Shown in pieces: positions 1 to 9,836 of a stretch of DNA of 64,000 nt. Source of the stretch: DATFQE01 sp963733845. GTDB taxonomy: Bacteria > Actinomycetota > Thermoleophilia > Gaiellales > Gaiellaceae. Positions within the stretch are counted from its first letter, which is position 1. Each line of letters opens with the position of its first letter. Below the pieces are notes generated by a model that did not search any database, was not told the DNA's origin, and worked only from the letters and a program-made list of their open reading frames with translations. Both the position numbers and the translations under genes were made by a program. Where the stretch lies: assembly GCA_963733845.1 (NCBI GenBank), contig CAVTEM010000012.1, positions 124,001 to 188,000 of the forward strand. The letters are read 5' to 3'.

Positions 1-127
1 CGAGCTCGTCGACCACGAGCCACCCGACGTTGTGCCGGGTCCGCTCGTACTCGCGTCCCGGGTTGCCGAGTCCGACCACCAGGAGGTCGAGCGTCGACGC
101 CTGCTCCCCCCGCCGGAGGAGGCGCAA
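1..127 (-). CDS. pth: peptidyl-tRNA hydrolase, N-terminal part (runs off the window)
   Basis: Only the first 42 codons are in the window. They contain [19 protein letters not shown], the signature N-terminus of bacterial Pth, including the Asn (GNPG) and the catalytic His (RHN). Pth hydrolyses the ester bond of peptidyl-tRNAs that drop off the ribosome. The start chosen is TTG at 127, with GAGGG placed 8 nt upstream inside the end of rplY; the next candidate, a GTG, would cut into the first beta strand. The gene follows rplY by 3 bp, the usual actinobacterial rplY-pth pairing. The C-terminus cannot be judged. Confidence 0.93.
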   Translation of the reverse strand, partial: MRLLRRGEQASTLDLLVVGLGNPGREYERTRHNVGWLVVDEL

Positions 128-130
128 CGG

Positions 131-859
131 CTAGCCCTCTGTCGTGTCCGCGTCGCCGGAGGCGTCCGACCCCGACTCGGCAGGCGCCGCGCCCTCGCCT
201 TCGGGCGCTTCCTCGCCCTCGGGCAGCTCGGCACCCTCTTCGCCCTCTTCGCCCTCCTCGACCTCGGGCTCGGGCTCCTCGATGCGGGTCGGCGCGCCGA
301 CGCTCGCGAGCACCGTCTCCTCGGGATCGTCGACGAACGTGACGCCCTCGATCGCCCCGAGGTCGGCGAGTCGCAGCGTGTCGCCGATCTGCATCTCGGA
401 CACGTCGGCATCGATGTGCTCCGGGATCTCCATCGGCAGGGCTTCGACCGTAATCTCGCGAGAGACCTGCGAGAGCACGCCGCCCTCCTTCACGCCCGCC
501 GGCTCACCGACGAGCTCGACGACGACCGACGCCTGGATCGGACGGTCGAGGCGCACCTGGTGCAGATCGATGTGTGTGACGCGCCCGGTGATCACGTTCT
601 GCTGGTAGTCCTTGAGGATGGCCGGGCGCGCGTTCCCGTTTCCGTCCCCCTCGACCACGACGTCGAGGATCGCGTGCAGGCCGCCGGCGCCGGTGAGCGC
701 CTTGCGCAGCGCGCGCTCCGGAACGGAGATCGCTGCGGGGTCGTTGCCGCCGCCGTAGATCACGCCCGGGATCAGGCCCTGCCGCCGCAGCCGCCGCACG
801 TCCGCGGATCCACGCGCATCGCGGACCTGGACTTCCAGCTTGACTCGCTCGCCTGCCAT
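131..859 (-). CDS. rplY: 50S ribosomal protein L25/TL5/CTC family
   Basis: 242 aa, start ATG at 859. Residues about 5-95 form the L25 5S-rRNA-binding domain (VRDARGSADVRRLRRQGLIP, then the VIYGGG turn). Residues about 100-190 form the CTC-type beta domain, and the last 45 residues are a Glu/Ala/Gly-rich acidic tail, which is typical of actinobacterial CTC proteins. It binds 5S rRNA in the large subunit. A TAGACT hexamer lies 10 nt upstream of the start. In other actinobacteria rplY directly follows prs; here about 4 kb separates them. Confidence 0.96.
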   Translation of the reverse strand: MAGERVKLEVQVRDARGSADVRRLRRQGLIPGVIYGGGNDPAAISVPERALRKALTGAGGLHAILDVVVEGDGNGNARPAILKDYQQNVITGRVTHIDLHQVRLDRPIQASVVVELVGEPAGVKEGGVLSQVSREITVEALPMEIPEHIDADVSEMQIGDTLRLADLGAIEGVTFVDDPEETVLASVGAPTRIEEPEPEVEEGEEGEEGAELPEGEEAPEGEGAAPAESGSDASGDADTTEG

Positions 860-876
860 TCGGCGCGAAAGTCTAG

Positions 877-2517
877 CTAGCGCTGGGCCGAGTCGAGGGC
901 TTCGCGCAGCACTCGGCGGTTGCGCTCGAGGTACGCGTCGAGGTGGAAGTCGCGCCTGACTGCGCCGCGATCGACGGCGGCGAATGCAGCCGAAGCGGCC
1001 CCGAGCAGTTGGCGCTCGTCCGCAAACGGCCCCGCCACTCGGAGCAGGTACCAGTCCCGGGAGCTGTAGCTGCGGCTCCGCCCGGCCGGCTGCCGGTCGC
1101 CGACACTGCCGCCGACGAGCGGGATCGCGATCACGACTCCGGGAACAGGCCAGTCCGCTCGGCGCAGGGTCCGCCGGAGGAGCGGCGCCTGGCCGTACGG
1201 AAGCGAGAGCCCCTCCCCCGCCTCGGGCAGCGCGGCCAGGAACGCCGGCGAATACGGGAACAGCACGTCGCCGTCGCGCACGTGCGCGCGCGCCCAGGCC
1301 CCTGCGTCCTCGACGCTGGCCGGCGAGCCCGGTGCGATCTCGCCCGGCCCTCCGCCGAGGATCGCGTTGGACTCCGGGCTTCTGGGATCGACGATCCCGC
1401 CCGGCGTCGCCAGCGCTGCGGCCACAGCGGCGAGGGCGACCGCGACCCAGACACCTCGCCCGGCGATGCGGACAACCCCGACGCCCACGAGCGCAGACCA
1501 GATCGGCAGCGCGTACGCGAGGTGCCGCGGGGAGAGTCCCGGCGACCCGGCCGTGCGCAGGAGCATGAAGAGCACCGGCGGCACGAGCAGAGCCAGAGCG
1601 GCGAACGCGACGAACGGATCCCGCTGGCGAGCAAGCGCGACAGCACCGGTGAGCGCCAGTGCGCCAAAGACGAGCACGAGGACGAGCTCGCCGCCGCCGG
1701 CGAACGACTCCAGCGCGCGGCCGAACTGCCTCCAGGCTTCGCCGGGCGACGCCAGGGACGACTCGCCGGAGACGCTGACCTCGAACCTGCCCCTGAGCCG
1801 CAGGTCGGCGACGGCGAACGGCAGGAACGCCACGCTCACCAGAGCCGCAGGCACCGCGGCGCGGAGTGGCCGGCCGCGCCAGAGCCAGAGGGCCACCGCG
1901 ACCCCGGCGACGACCGGAATCACGCCGTAGGGATGAGTGGCCGGCAGCAGCCAGGCGCCCGCCATCGCCAGCGCCGCCGAGCCCGGCGTCCGCAGCCGGA
2001 GCGCGCGCACGAACAGGTCCGCAGCCACGGCGCCGGCGAGCACGAGCAACGCGTACATGCGCCCGAACGAGCCGTAGATCGACAGGACCGTGGACGTGGC
2101 GGCCAGGATGGCGGCGACCGCGCCGGCGGGCGGTCCTGCGAGTCGGCGCCCGAGGTCGAAGCACACCGGCACGCACGCGAGCGCCGCTGCGACGGACAGC
2201 CAGCGCAGGGTCTGCCAGCCGTCCGACACCGCGAAGCCCAGGTGTGCGACCACGAAGTGCAGAGGCGCCCCGCCACGGTCCCAGAGCACGGTGCCGAGCA
2301 GCTCACCGAGTGGCCTCGCGGCGACGAGCCCCGCCACGGCCTCGTCCTCGAACAGCGGCTTCTCCCCCACGTCCTCCCAGAGCCGCCGCGCGAGGAGCGC
2401 CAGCGACAGCAGCAGCGCGGCCGCGCTAGCCGCGAATGTGAAGGTCGACGCCCAGGAGGACGAGCGGCCAGAGGACGATCGCGAGGAGCGCGGAGATGAC
2501 CTGGCGAACGGTCTCAA
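877..2517 (-). CDS. GT39/ArnT-like glycosyltransferase, integral membrane (copy 1)
   Basis: About 546 aa with many hydrophobic segments. The conserved acidic pair of GT-C enzymes sits in the first outer loop (LFEDEAVAGL), followed by a GGAPLHFVVAHLG segment, as in PMT/ArnT-type lipid-linked sugar transferases. It probably moves a sugar from a polyprenyl-phosphate donor onto an extracytoplasmic acceptor; neither sugar nor acceptor can be read from the sequence. The start is uncertain: TTG at 2517 gives an Arg/Ser-rich N-terminus that overlaps the small gene 2426-2602 in another frame, and the first membrane segment begins near 2440. It is paralogous to the protein at 16273-17679. Both belong to accessory gene content, this one sitting in the insert between prs and rplY. 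Confidence 0.8.
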   Translation of the reverse strand: MRPFARSSPRSSRSSSGRSSSWASTFTFAASAAALLLSLALLARRLWEDVGEKPLFEDEAVAGLVAARPLGELLGTVLWDRGGAPLHFVVAHLGFAVSDGWQTLRWLSVAAALACVPVCFDLGRRLAGPPAGAVAAILAATSTVLSIYGSFGRMYALLVLAGAVAADLFVRALRLRTPGSAALAMAGAWLLPATHPYGVIPVVAGVAVALWLWRGRPLRAAVPAALVSVAFLPFAVADLRLRGRFEVSVSGESSLASPGEAWRQFGRALESFAGGGELVLVLVFGALALTGAVALARQRDPFVAFAALALLVPPVLFMLLRTAGSPGLSPRHLAYALPIWSALVGVGVVRIAGRGVWVAVALAAVAAALATPGGIVDPRSPESNAILGGGPGEIAPGSPASVEDAGAWARAHVRDGDVLFPYSPAFLAALPEAGEGLSLPYGQAPLLRRTLRRADWPVPGVVIAIPLVGGSVGDRQPAGRSRSYSSRDWYLLRVAGPFADERQLLGAASAAFAAVDRGAVRRDFHLDAYLERNRRVLREALDSAQR

Positions 2518-2602
2518 GCTCGCGAAGATACTTCTCGTTCGCCGCCACGATCAGTCCGACGACGAGATATGCGATCGTGAGCAGCGTTCTGAGGCGGAGC
2601 AC
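2426..2602 (-). CDS. small two-helix membrane protein
   Basis: 58 aa from GTG at 2602, with GGAGG exactly 5 nt upstream. The sequence begins MLRLRTLLTIAYLVVGLIVA and has a second hydrophobic stretch (VISALLAIVLWPLVLLGVDL) after a short charged loop. It resembles the many actinobacterial small membrane proteins of unknown function placed upstream of membrane enzymes. The 3' end overlaps the GT39-like gene by up to 92 bp, depending on which start that gene uses, which suggests co-translation. Function unknown. Confidence 0.7.
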   Translation of the reverse strand: MLRLRTLLTIAYLVVGLIVAANEKYLRELETVRQVISALLAIVLWPLVLLGVDLHIRG

Positions 2603-2656
2603 GCAAGCCTCCTACCCAGACAACGCCAACCTGGAAACGCGCGAACGCTGCGGCGG

Positions 2657-3889
2657 CTACGTCTTCGGGATCCTGGCCGGGTCGATGAGCTTGTCGACCT
2701 TCACCCACCCCAGGACCTTCTTGTAGCCGCCCGGCTGGTTGGGCTCCCCCTCGATGAGGCCGTCCTTCTGATGCCAGCGCTCACGCTTGAGGATGCTCTC
2801 CTTCGCCGAGCCCGCGACGTAGCCCTGCGGGTTGTCGGTCGCATTCTTGAGCGCCGCGTCCCACTTGCCCTTCGTTCCCTGGCCGCCGTCGATCGTCAGC
2901 CAGACATCGGCGCCGGCGGGGTCGGGAGGTGGCTTGGCCTTTGGGTCGGACTTGGTCGTCGCGTTGCCGTAGTAGAAGCCGATGTGCTCGGGGTAGGTCC
3001 CGCCTTTCTTGTTGACGAACAGCACCAGGTCGCCTTTTTCGGGCCGCCCTCCGGAGGCATCCACCCAGGCGCCGGCCTGCTTTGCGATCTCCGGCGCGCC
3101 GAAATCGCTGGCGCGCCGAACGACGCCGATGTACTTGAACTCCGCCTTCTTGGGGAGCTTGTACCCCACCTTCTTGTTCACCAAGGCCGCGGCCTTCGCG
3201 AAGATCTGGATCGTCGTGTCGTTGCACGTGGTGTAGTTGTTGAAGCTCTTGCGGGTGCTTTCCGGTCCGCCGCTCCCGAGCAACTCGTCGAACCCCGTTT
3301 TTGCGCCTTCCACGGACGGCGCGGCGGCGAACTTCTCCAGCCACTTGATGATCTCCGCCCGCAAGTAGGCGCCGAGCTCCGCCTCCGGCGCGCGAGTTGC
3401 CGGCACGCGCGTCGTAAGTGCTGCGAGCATCTCTGCGCCGAGCGCGTCGAGGTCGCCGTGCGCGGCACGACTGATCGCGCCGTCACCGATCACGATCGTG
3501 GTGCCTTCGAGACGGACGCCGGTACCGTCGGGCACGTACCGGCTGCCGCTCAGCGAGCTTGCCTTGTCGGAGCAGTAGCGGTGGATGAGCCCCCAGGCGA
3601 GTCGGTGTGCTGCGCCGTTCCACCCGGCGCCCGCCTGCGACTCGGCCTTCAGGGCGACCTTCCTCAGGTCGACTTGCTCCGCTTCTCTCGCCAGCACCGC
3701 GCGGGCGACAGCGCGATTGCTCGGCGCTGTGCGCGCTGCCACAGCGCGCCGGAGCTCGCCTGCCCACACGGAGCCGAAAGGCCCGCGAGCCGGCATGCCG
3801 ACCGCTCGGTTGTCACCGGTGGTCTTCGCCTCGTGGCGCGGGTCCGTCTGTGGTGACCGGTCGCCTGCCGTAACGGCTTCCCGGGCCAT
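2657..3889 (-). CDS. putative eCIS-type cargo protein with CHAP-like C-terminal domain
   Basis: 410 aa, not secreted by any visible signal. Residues about 45-75 carry an amphipathic stretch containing NRAVARAVLARE, similar to the N-terminal 'AGNRAV..L' tag seen in many proteins that also carry DUF4157/eCIS-core domains. The C-terminal half (about 215-330) has NNYTTCNDTTIQIFAKAAA followed by GDLVLFVNKKGG and EHIGFYYG, the Cys-then-His layout of NlpC/CHAP-like hydrolases. An amidase or protease role is inferred, not shown. A TAGGGT hexamer 6 nt upstream of ATG 3889 suggests a leaderless transcript. It lies between prs and rplY, genes that are normally adjacent. Confidence 0.6.
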   Translation of the reverse strand: MAREAVTAGDRSPQTDPRHEAKTTGDNRAVGMPARGPFGSVWAGELRRAVAARTAPSNRAVARAVLAREAEQVDLRKVALKAESQAGAGWNGAAHRLAWGLIHRYCSDKASSLSGSRYVPDGTGVRLEGTTIVIGDGAISRAAHGDLDALGAEMLAALTTRVPATRAPEAELGAYLRAEIIKWLEKFAAAPSVEGAKTGFDELLGSGGPESTRKSFNNYTTCNDTTIQIFAKAAALVNKKVGYKLPKKAEFKYIGVVRRASDFGAPEIAKQAGAWVDASGGRPEKGDLVLFVNKKGGTYPEHIGFYYGNATTKSDPKAKPPPDPAGADVWLTIDGGQGTKGKWDAALKNATDNPQGYVAGSAKESILKRERWHQKDGLIEGEPNQPGGYKKVLGWVKVDKLIDPARIPKT

Positions 3890-3895
3890 CTGCCC

Positions 3896-3901
3896 ACCCT
3901 A
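3896..3901 (-). promoter_or_regulatory. -10 element of leaderless promoter
   Basis: TAGGGT ends 6 nt upstream of ATG 3889. No convincing -35 is visible. Confidence 0.5.
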
Positions 3902-3959
3902 TGGGATCGCCGTGACGACTACAAAGCGGACGGGCAGCGGGATCAGGCCGTCTCTACGC

Positions 3960-3991
3960 GGCGGGCGGCTGCACCGAGGCAGCCGCCCGCC
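3960..3991 (-). terminator. strong hairpin downstream of the 4005-4523 gene
   Basis: Perfect 13-bp stem (GGCGGGCGGCTGC with its complement) and a 6-nt loop, located just after the stop of the 172-aa secreted protein. There is no clear U tract. Confidence 0.6.
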
Positions 3992-4004
3992 CTGACCGTG
4001 CCCT

Positions 4005-4523
4005 TTATGGCGCGAGCACGTCGCAGAGTTGCGGGAACGGACCGTCGTTGAACTTCCCGGCCTGAAAGATCACGTCGGGATCCGTGTCAGCAGGGCTGCT
4101 GAAGAAGAAGACGATCCTGCCCACGTCGACGGCCAGCGGCGGCCCACCGCCCGTAACCAGGTGTCCGGAGAGGCCTGTAATCGTGATCGTCGCCGAGCCG
4201 TCTGCGTTGAACTTGATGTGCTCGACGCTCGGAGTCACGGTGGAGATCGACTTGCCGTTGGCGCTGAACGTGACCCGCGCCCTGGGGAACGCGGAGATAA
4301 CGCGAATCAGGTTCCCCGCGCGGTCGAAGAACTCAGTCGTCTTGACCGTCCCCGTGGCGTGGCCCTGGATCGCGAACGCGCACGGACCCGCCGGCGCGGC
4401 GGGAATCGTGAACACGTCGTCGAACGTCTCCGTCGAGTGACTGGGTGGGCCGGCGGTCGCCACCGCACCGAGTGTGAGGGCGCCGATGCCCGTCACCGCT
4501 AGGAGCACTACCAGCCTGCGCAT
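4005..4523 (-). CDS. secreted protein of unknown function
   Basis: 172 aa with a clear signal peptide (MRRLVVLLAVTGIGALTLGA, cleavage after about residue 24). The mature part is beta-rich, with two Cys (PCAFAIQG and the C-terminal LCDVLAP) that could form a disulfide. Start ATG 4523 has a good ribosome site (AAAGGAG). No family is recognised. Similar short secreted proteins with a central YxFx.. beta pattern are common in soil actinobacteria. The gene is a stand-alone unit between prs and the accessory insert and is followed by a hairpin at 3960-3991. Confidence 0.75.
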   Translation of the reverse strand: MRRLVVLLAVTGIGALTLGAVATAGPPSHSTETFDDVFTIPAAPAGPCAFAIQGHATGTVKTTEFFDRAGNLIRVISAFPRARVTFSANGKSISTVTPSVEHIKFNADGSATITITGLSGHLVTGGGPPLAVDVGRIVFFFSSPADTDPDVIFQAGKFNDGPFPQLCDVLAP

Positions 4524-4648
4524 AAGACTCCTTTCCTCAGCCTTCCTACGGCTGTCCGCAGGTTATGAGTCGTGAAGCAGCTGGGCGTTGCCACGAGTCT
4601 GATCGCTTCGCGGCAACTGTTCAAGGCTTCGGTGATCGGCCACCCGAA

Positions 4649-5687
<1,039 letters not shown>

Positions 5688-5701
<14 letters not shown>

Positions 5702-7028
5702 CGCGGCTGACGAATCCTTCCTTGTTGACCTGGCGTGAACGGGCGACGGCGAGGGCCGCCGGGGGGACGTCCTTCGTGATGACGGATCCCGCCGCCACCC
5801 AAGCATCGTCGCCAATCGTGACCGGAGCAATGAACCCATTGTGGATTCCGGTCCTGACGTTGCGGCCGATCGTCGTGCGTCCCTTGGGCAGACCCGGCTT
5901 GTGCGGGAAGTTCGCCGTGATGTTGCCCGCGGCCACGTTCGAGCCCGCGCCGATGTCGGCGTCGCCGATGTACGAAAGATGGGGCACCTTGGCGCCCTCG
6001 CCGACGTGCGAGTTCTTGATCTCCACGAACGTGCCCGCCTTCGCCCCCGCCTCGAGGACTGTGCCGGGGCGAAGGTAACAGAAGGGCCCAACGGTCGCAG
6101 CCGGGCCGATCTCGGAGTCCACGACGACGGCGTGCGGGCCGACCTCGGCGCCGGCCGCCACCCGCGTCCGGCCGCGCAGGACGGTGAACTGGTGCACGGT
6201 CGAGTCGGGCTCGAGCTCGACGTCGGGATCGATCCACGTGCTCTGCGGGTCGACGATGGTCACCCCGGCGAGCATGTGCGTCGTGTTGACGCGGTCGCGC
6301 AGGAGCGCGGCTGCTTGCGCCAACTCCTCGCGCGTGTTCACGCCCTCTGCCACCTCGGCCTCGGCTGTCAGGTGCGCTCCGACCGGTCGGCCCGCGTCCG
6401 CGAGGTGGCGGATCGTGTCCGTCAGGTACAGCTCCCCCTGCGCGTTGCGCGCGTCGAGCCGCTCGATCGCGTTCCACAGGTCGCTCGCCGAGAACGCGTA
6501 GATGGAGGCGTTGAGCTCACGGATCGCGAGCTGCTCCGGATCGGCGTCGCCCGCCTCGACGATCTCGCGCAGGTTGCCCGCGTCGTCCCTGACGAGCCTT
6601 CCGTACGGGAGCTCCCGCCCTGGTTCGATCGAGAGCGCGGTCGCGGCGGCGCCGCCGGCGCGGTGGGCCGCGAGCAGGTCGCCGAGGACCTCGGGCGTGA
6701 TCAGAGGCGTGTCCCCCGACACCACGAGCACGTCCCCGTCGAACGCGGCCAGAGCCTCGCGCGCGGCCGCGACCGCGTCCCCGGTCCCGCGCGGTTTCTC
6801 CTGCACCGCCAGCTCGACGCCCTCCGGCAGCGTCTCGGCGATCGCCTCGCGCGTCTGCGGCGAGACGACCACGACGGTGCGGTCGGGCCCGATGGCGGCG
6901 ACCGCTGCGAGCACCCAGTCGAGCATGCGCCGGCCGAGCAGGGGGTGCAAGTGCTTCGGCGTCTCGGAACGCATCCGCGTGCCGAGGCCGCCGGCCATGA
7001 CGAGGGCTGCCAGATTCGGGTTGCTCAT
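5688..7028 (-). CDS. glmU: bifunctional GlcN-1-P acetyltransferase / GlcNAc-1-P uridyltransferase
   Basis: 446 aa. The N-terminal half is a nucleotidyltransferase (ALVMAGGLGTRM, then QEKPRGTGDAV and VVSGDTPLITPE). The C-terminal half, from about residue 245, is a left-handed beta-helix with hexapeptide repeats and the acetyltransferase motif GTFVEIKNSHVGEG. Together they make UDP-GlcNAc for peptidoglycan. Start ATG 7028 lies 13 nt downstream of the tRNA-Gln gene, so the tRNA and glmU are probably on one transcript. Confidence 0.97.
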
Positions 7029-7041
7029 GGGGTCAAAGGTG

Positions 7042-7112
7042 CTGGGGCGCCAGGATTCGAACCTGGGATCGCGGGACCAAAACCCGCTGCCTTACCACTT
7101 GGCTACGCCCCA
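7042..7112 (-). tRNA. tRNA-Gln (anticodon TTG)
   Basis: Cloverleaf read on the minus strand: 7-bp acceptor TGGGGCG/CGCCCCA with discriminator G, D-arm AGCCAAGTGGTAAGGCA, anticodon stem GCGGG/CCCGC with loop TTTTGGT (anticodon TTG), and T-arm CCAGGTTCGAATCCTGG. The variable loop is short. CCA is not encoded. Placement just before glmU is a recurring arrangement in actinobacteria. Confidence 0.96.
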
Positions 7113-7129
7113 CAGATCGGAGCGGCAGT

Positions 7130-7489
7130 CTATCGCCGCCCGGTGAGCAGCAGTACGAGCACGACCGCCGCCAGGGCGCCGACCGCGATGATCGCGAGCG
7201 TGCCCACGAGAAGCACGAGAACCGGCACGAGAGCGACCATCGCCTGCGAGACGGCGGCGATCCAGAGCACGGAGCGGGCGACCCCCGGCTTCAGACGCTG
7301 GCCGAGCCAGAGGTACGCCCCGACGACCACTGCGGCGACCAGGAGCGCCGGCAGCTTCTCGATGACGCCGAACACGACCAGGGCGCCCTCGGCGATCGCG
7401 ATCCAGAGAGCGATGCGCGTCCGGTACGCCTGCAGCCAGCGGGACGACCTGCTCGAACGGTGCTCCAGTACGGGGGTCTGGTAGGCCAC
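7130..7489 (-). CDS. small membrane protein
   Basis: 119 aa, start GTG 7489. After a basic N-terminus there are four hydrophobic segments (about residues 27-45, 48-64, 72-88 and 90-114), with RLKPG in the middle loop. No enzyme motif is seen. It lies between ispE and tRNA-Gln, where other actinobacteria also carry unrelated small genes. A TACGGT hexamer 6 nt upstream of the start supports both the start codon and a leaderless transcript. Function unknown. Confidence 0.75.
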   Translation of the reverse strand: MAYQTPVLEHRSSRSSRWLQAYRTRIALWIAIAEGALVVFGVIEKLPALLVAAVVVGAYLWLGQRLKPGVARSVLWIAAVSQAMVALVPVLVLLVGTLAIIAVGALAAVVLVLLLTGRR

Positions 7490-7492
7490 GAA

Positions 7493-8311
7493 TTAACCGT
7501 ACCAAGCAGGCACAGTCACCCAGGTGCGCCCGAAACGACCGAGGTCGTTGGCCGCACGATCCGCCCGCGCGCGCTGCATGAAGAGGCCGTACACGACAGG
7601 CCCGGCACCGGTGACGTCGGCCCGAAAGGCTCCGCGCTCCGAGAGATCCGCCGCGAGCGGCGACGAGGCGAGGTCGTTCGGCGGCAGAGCCGCCAGATCG
7701 CGCGGGCGCTTGACCGCTCGCAGCGTCCGCTCGAGCTCGGCCCGCCGCTCGGCGAAGCCCTCCGCCCCGCCCCGCTCGTCGAAGGCCGCGTAGACGTCGG
7801 CCGTAGAGCCCTTCGAGGTGTTCCACGGGAGCAGCAGCACGACCCAGAAGTCCTGCGGCAGCTCGAGTCGCTCGAGCGTGGCTCCGCTGCCGGTACCCAG
7901 GGCAGGCCCCGGCTCCAGGAAGAACGGGACATCCGCGCCGACCTCGGTCGCGAGCGCGTGCAACTCCTCCGCCGGAAGCGGCTCTGCAAGCGTGCGATTG
8001 GCGAGCTGGAGCGCCGAGGCGGCGTCGGAGCTGCCGCCGCCGAGACCTGCCGCGACCGGCACCCGCTTGTCGATCCGGACTCGCCAGCGCGGCACCACCC
8101 CGGCAACGGCAGCGAGTCGGTCGAGCGCGGTGCGGACGATGGTGTCGTCCGGGAAGCCCGTGACGGTGAGCGTCTCGCCGCGGTCGAGCGCGATCCGGTC
8201 GCAGAGGTCGAGCCGTTGGAGCACGGTGGCGACCTCGTGCTTGCCGTCGTCGCGCCGTGGCCCGGCGACGAGGGCGAGATTGAGCTTCGCCGGGGCCGGG
8301 ATTCGCCTCAC
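7493..8311 (-). CDS. ispE: 4-diphosphocytidyl-2-C-methyl-D-erythritol kinase
   Basis: 272 aa GHMP-family kinase of the non-mevalonate isoprenoid pathway; it phosphorylates the 2-hydroxyl of CDP-ME. Motifs: PAPAKLNLAL at the N-terminus, the ATP loop VAAGLGGGSSDAASAL, and the C-terminal GAGPVVYGLF (normally GSGPTVFGLF). Its start overlaps the stop of rsmA by 4 bp (ATGA), the conserved rsmA-ispE coupling. Confidence 0.95.
   Translation of the reverse strand: MRRIPAPAKLNLALVAGPRRDDGKHEVATVLQRLDLCDRIALDRGETLTVTGFPDDTIVRTALDRLAAVAGVVPRWRVRIDKRVPVAAGLGGGSSDAASALQLANRTLAEPLPAEELHALATEVGADVPFFLEPGPALGTGSGATLERLELPQDFWVVLLLPWNTSKGSTADVYAAFDERGGAEGFAERRAELERTLRAVKRPRDLAALPPNDLASSPLAADLSERGAFRADVTGAGPVVYGLFMQRARADRAANDLGRFGRTWVTVPAWYG
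7496..7501 (-). promoter_or_regulatory. -10 element of leaderless promoter
   Basis: TACGGT ends 6 nt upstream of GTG 7489. Confidence 0.5.
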
Positions 8312-9093
8312 GCGAGCGCGCGGGTGAGGCCGACGAAGTGCTCCGGCGTGAGCGCCTCAGCGCGCGTCTCCGGAGGGAGCCCGAGCCCCGAGAGCGCCGA
8401 GGCGGCTTCGGTGCGGGACGTCAGACCGGCGAGCTCGAGCGAGTTCGGCAGCGTCTTGCGCCGGTGGGCGAACGCTCCCTCCACGACGCGCTTCACACGC
8501 GCGTAGTCGGTCGGAAGCTCGGTCCGGCGGAAGGCGACCAGCGCAGAGTCGACGTTGGGGCGGGGGCGGAAGACGTTTCTCGAGACGGGGTGGAAGCCCG
8601 TGCGCTCGGTGGCGAGCTGGATCAGGACCGAGACCGCCCCGTAGGCCTTCGTTCCGGTCGAAGCGAAGAAGCGGGCCGCCACCTCGCGCTGCACCATCAC
8701 GCACCACAGCGCGACCGTCGGCAGGCCGTCGAGACTCTCGACGACGATCGGGGTGGCGACGTTGTAGGGCAGATTCGCCACCAGCTTGGTCGGGGGCGGG
8801 TCGCCGGCGGCGAGATCGAGCCGCAGCGCGTCGCCGAACTCGAGCTCGACGTTGTCCCGGTCGCCGAGTCGCTCGCGCAGGGCCGGCTCGAGCCCGCGGT
8901 CCAGCTCGACGGCGCGCACGCGACCGACGCGCTCGGCGAGGTACTCGGTGAGCACGCCGAGCCCGGGCCCGATCTCGAGCACCACGTCTTCCGTCGCCAG
9001 CCCGGAGAGCCGCCCGATCACGCCGAGGATGTTGTCGTCGACGAGGAAGTGCTGTCCGAGCTCACGGTTCGGGCTGACGGGGAAGCGGCTCAC
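8308..9093 (-). CDS. rsmA: 16S rRNA (adenine1518/1519-N6)-dimethyltransferase
   Basis: 261 aa. It dimethylates two adenosines near the 3' end of 16S rRNA. Motifs: NRELGQHFLVDDNIL at the N-terminus, SAM-binding VLEIGPGLGVLTEYLAE, acidic ELDRGLEP, and the catalytic NLPYNVATP (motif IV). The length is normal. It is translationally coupled to tatD upstream (4-bp overlap) and ispE downstream. Confidence 0.97.
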   Translation of the reverse strand: MSRFPVSPNRELGQHFLVDDNILGVIGRLSGLATEDVVLEIGPGLGVLTEYLAERVGRVRAVELDRGLEPALRERLGDRDNVELEFGDALRLDLAAGDPPPTKLVANLPYNVATPIVVESLDGLPTVALWCVMVQREVAARFFASTGTKAYGAVSVLIQLATERTGFHPVSRNVFRPRPNVDSALVAFRRTELPTDYARVKRVVEGAFAHRRKTLPNSLELAGLTSRTEAASALSGLGLPPETRAEALTPEHFVGLTRALA

Positions 9094-9836
9094 CGGAGCG
9101 CGAAGGCAGCGTCCGCGTTGGCGTCGATCCGCGCGACGAGCGCATCGGCGTCCTCACCGCGGGCCTCCGCGAGGACGGCGACGGTGTGGACGACGTTGGC
9201 CGGCTCGTTCGGGCGGCCGCGGCGCGGCTGTGGCGAGAGGTAGGGACTGTCGGTCTCGACGAGCAGTCGGTCGGCCGGGACGGCGCGAGCGGTAGCCCGG
9301 AGCTCGTAGGCGTTCGGGTAGGTGACGTTCCCGGCGAACGAGACGTACCACCCGTGCTCGAGCGCGGGGTCGAGCAGCCCCGGCGACGAGAAGCAGTGCA
9401 GCACGACCGTGCCGGCAAAGCCCTCCAGGGCTCCGATCGTGTCCCGGTCGGCCGCGCGCGAGTGGATCACCACCGGCAGGGCGAGCTCGTCGGCGAGCGC
9501 GAGCTGGCCGGCGAACAGCTCGCGCTGCCTGTCGTGCGGCGCATAGTCGCGGTAGTGGTCGAGACCGGTCTCGCCGACCGCGACGGCCCGAGGGCTGGCG
9601 AGCAGCTCGCGCAGCTCGTCCAGGCGGCCGGCCTCTTCGCCGCCGGCCTGATGTGGGTGGATGCCCAGCGCGGCGAAGACTCCTTTCTCCCTCTCGGCGA
9701 TCGCGAGGGCGGCGCGACACGACTCGATCCCCGAGCCGACGGCGATCACGCGCGTCACGCCCGCCGCACGCGCGCGCCGAAGCGTCTCGGCGGGGTCCTC
9801 CTCGCCCCCGTCGAGATGCGCATGCGTGTCGATCAC
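9090..9836 (-). CDS. tatD: TatD family metal-dependent hydrolase
   Basis: 248 aa from GTG 9836. TIM-barrel amidohydrolase with the metal ligands in place: IDTHAHLD at the N-terminus, [13 protein letters not shown] (Glu ligand), [16 protein letters not shown] and [12 protein letters not shown] (Asp ligand). TatD proteins act as 3'-5' DNA exonucleases or D-aminoacyl-tRNA deacylase-like enzymes. The start overlaps the metG stop (GTGA), giving the conserved metG-tatD-rsmA run. The rpfB gene often present here in mycobacteria is absent. Confidence 0.93.
   Translation of the reverse strand: MIDTHAHLDGGEEDPAETLRRARAAGVTRVIAVGSGIESCRAALAIAEREKGVFAALGIHPHQAGGEEAGRLDELRELLASPRAVAVGETGLDHYRDYAPHDRQRELFAGQLALADELALPVVIHSRAADRDTIGALEGFAGTVVLHCFSSPGLLDPALEHGWYVSFAGNVTYPNAYELRATARAVPADRLLVETDSPYLSPQPRRGRPNEPANVVHTVAVLAEARGEDADALVARIDANADAAFALR

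Noticed and set aside
131..2176. A 681-codon open frame on the minus strand including rplY
   Set aside because: Only the last 242 codons (L25) are a protein; the rest is an antisense/offset shadow of the GT39-like gene, rich in Arg and Ala from GC bias.
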